Part shown: in pieces, positions 5,557-6,798 of the stretch
Layout of the letters: each line of letters begins with the position of its first letter
How positions within the stretch are numbered: position 1 is the stretch's first letter
Assembly (NCBI GenBank): GCA_031398325.1
Contig: JANNNB010000293.1
Location: forward strand, 1 to 6,798
Direction: 5' to 3'
Origin: Sva-07 sp031398325
Lineage (GTDB): Bacteria > Actinomycetota > Acidimicrobiia > Acidimicrobiales > Ilumatobacteraceae
DNA: 6,798 nucleotides
Made by a program: the position numbers and the translations under genes
Notes under the pieces: model-generated
The model's database searches: none
What the model saw: only the letters and a program-made list of their open reading frames with translations
Told to the model about the DNA's origin: nothing

Positions 5557-6672
5557 ATGCGGATCACTCGTGCACGACTCCCCCTTGCCCTCGCCCTTGC
5601 CGGTGTGCTCGCGTTCGGCGCCGCCGCTTGCGGCAGCGACGACGACGCCTCCTCGACCACCGACGCCGCCCCGGCAGACACCGGGGCCGAGCCAGCCGGG
5701 TCGGAGGCACCTGCAGCTTCAGACGTGACACTGCGTCTCGGGTACTTCCCGAACGTCACCCACGCCCCGGCGATAATCGGCGTCGGCACCGGGCTCTTCC
5801 AGGAAGCACTCGGTTCGAGCGCCACCCTCGAGACCGAGACGTTCAACTCTGGCACCGAAGTCATCGAAGCGCTCTTCTCCGGAGCGATCGATGCCAGCTT
5901 CATCGGCCCGAACCCGGCGATCAACGGCTATGCGAAATCCGACGGTGCAGCGCTTCGGATCGTCGCCGGCACCACCTCCGGTGGCGCGTCACTCGTGGTG
6001 CGCGAGGGCATCGAGACCCCCGCCGACCTCGCTGGCGCAACTCTGGCCACGCCGTCGCTCGGCAACACACAGGACGTGGCGCTGCGGGCGTGGCTGCTCG
6101 AGGAGGGCTTCGCCACGGACACGAGTGGTGGTGGCGACGTGAGCATCACGCCACAGGACAACGCCGACATCCTCGCCGCCTTCCAGTCCGGTGCCCTCGA
6201 CGGTGCCTGGGTGCCCGAGCCCTGGGCGACGCGGCTCATCCTCGAAGGCGGCGGCCAGGTCCTCGTCAACGAGGCCGACATCTGGCCCGACGGCGACTTC
6301 GTCACCACACACCTGATCGTGTCGACCGAGTACCTGAACGAGCACCCTGACGTGATCAAGGCACTCATCGTCGGGCTCGGCGAATCGATCGATGTCGCCA
6401 ACGGCGACCCCGCTGGCGCGCAAGCCACCGTGAACGACGGAATCGAGGCGATCACCACCAAGCGCCTCGCTGACGAGACGATCGCCGGCGCCTGGGAGAA
6501 CCTCCGGTTCACGCTCGATCCGATCGCTTCGTCGCTCGAGGGATCGGCCGACGACGCCATCTCCGTCGAACTACTCGAGCCGGTCGACCTGGCATCGCCG
6601 GGCATCTACGACCTGACGCTTCTCAGCGAAGTCCTCGCCGAGCGCGGCGAGGACGAGGCGACCGGGCTCTGA
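5557..6672 (+). CDS. Lipoprotein substrate-binding protein of an SsuA/TauA/NrtA-type (NMT1-like) ABC importer
   Basis: A 371-residue protein. Residues 1-24 form a lipoprotein signal peptide: basic MRITRAR, a hydrophobic stretch LPLALALAGVLAF, then GAAAC with lipidated Cys25. An acidic, Ala/Ser/Thr-rich linker follows (26-56), then a two-lobe periplasmic-type binding domain (57-371). Family features are LRLGYFPNVTHAPAIIG (59-75), FNSGTEVIEALFSGAIDASF (96-115) leading to IGPNPAING, LATPSLGNTQDVALRAWL (163-180), and WVPEPWATRL (218-227). Proteins of this fold bind aliphatic sulfonates, taurine, nitrate, bicarbonate or thiamine-type precursors; the ligand cannot be chosen from sequence alone. It would be anchored outside the cell membrane and hand substrate to a BPD permease. 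The ATPase gene starts one base after its stop, so the two are coupled. The start at 5557 gives a complete signal peptide; no Shine-Dalgarno precedes it, which suggests leaderless translation. IclR control hints at an organic ligand (inference). Confidence 0.93.
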   Translation: MRITRARLPLALALAGVLAFGAAACGSDDDASSTTDAAPADTGAEPAGSEAPAASDVTLRLGYFPNVTHAPAIIGVGTGLFQEALGSSATLETETFNSGTEVIEALFSGAIDASFIGPNPAINGYAKSDGAALRIVAGTTSGGASLVVREGIETPADLAGATLATPSLGNTQDVALRAWLLEEGFATDTSGGGDVSITPQDNADILAAFQSGALDGAWVPEPWATRLILEGGGQVLVNEADIWPDGDFVTTHLIVSTEYLNEHPDVIKALIVGLGESIDVANGDPAGAQATVNDGIEAITTKRLADETIAGAWENLRFTLDPIASSLEGSADDAISVELLEPVDLASPGIYDLTLLSEVLAERGEDEATGL

Positions 6673-6673
6673 G

Positions 6674-6798
6674 ATGAACAACGCAGCCGTTTCCCTGCGC
6701 CAGGTCACCAAGACCTTCGGCTCGGGCTCCGATGCGGTCACGGCGCTGCGCGACGTCGATCTGACGGTCGAGCGTGGTGAGTTCGTCTGCCTGATCGG
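6674..6798 (+). CDS. ABC importer ATPase, N-terminal fragment (partial, SsuB/TauB/NrtD-like)
   Basis: ATG at 6674 lies one base after the TGA of the substrate-binding protein gene. The 41 visible residues, MNNAAVSLRQVTKTFGSGSD then AVTALRDVDLTVERGEFVCLIG, are the standard start of an ABC ATPase: the A-loop strand with aromatic Phe15 (VTKTFG), then the strand leading into Walker A, which is cut off at the window edge. Together with the preceding gene this indicates an importer operon whose permease gene probably follows. The subfamily is inferred from the neighbour; the ABC ATPase call itself is firm. A GA-rich stretch before the stop (GAGGACGAGG, 6648-6657) may serve as the ribosome-binding site, and termination-reinitiation is likely. 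Confidence 0.9.
   Translation, partial: MNNAAVSLRQVTKTFGSGSDAVTALRDVDLTVERGEFVCLI

Noticed and set aside
1..6798. CRISPR array, tRNA/rRNA, insertion sequence or att-site repeats
   Set aside because: No regularly spaced repeats, no cloverleaf-like segments, and no transposase or integrase frames were found on either strand.

Overview
High-GC bacterial DNA with several short intergenic regions, an actinobacterial UvrD1/PcrA-like helicase, and two genes whose likely -10 boxes sit so close to the start codon that their mRNAs may be leaderless. I infer an actinobacterium (Actinomycetota), possibly of the Acidimicrobiia type. That assignment comes from composition and general protein style, not from a marker gene.

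Minus-strand block, 1-3593. The permease at 3593-1221 is a two-module FtsX/MacB-type ABC permease of 790 residues with about 8 membrane segments. It is followed 56 bp later on the same strand by the start of a superfamily 1 DNA helicase (UvrD/PcrA type) that runs off the left edge. The helicase is interrupted by an intein: directly after the motif III residues VVGDTDQ, where the family continues with Ser-Ile-Tyr, the frame changes into an intein splicing domain starting with Cys. Only the first 98 intein residues are visible.

Plus-strand block, 3594-4652. A 309-bp intergenic region separates the divergent permease gene from a RIO1-type protein kinase. This leader is organised: a possible promoter, a 16-codon ORF with the best Shine-Dalgarno sequence in the window, then a stem that can pair with the kinase gene's own GAGG ribosome-binding site up to its ATG. 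It looks like a candidate translational attenuator.

Transport locus, 4672-6798. An IclR-family regulator (minus) is transcribed away from a lipoprotein substrate-binding protein of the SsuA/TauA/NrtA (NMT1-like) class (plus). One base after the latter's stop codon, the cognate ABC ATPase begins and runs off the right edge. The 69-bp divergent spacer holds a perfect 15-bp palindrome, TTCCAC-GTT-GTGGAA, plus a degenerate second copy exactly 20 bp further on. Both overlap the likely substrate-binding-protein promoter, so the IclR protein probably controls the uptake operon and possibly itself. The kinase and regulator genes converge with 19 bp between stop codons.

The strongest unusual signals are the helicase intein, the uORF/stem leader of the RIO kinase, and the IclR operator pair. 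No rRNA, tRNA, CRISPR array, insertion sequence or long repeat was seen.
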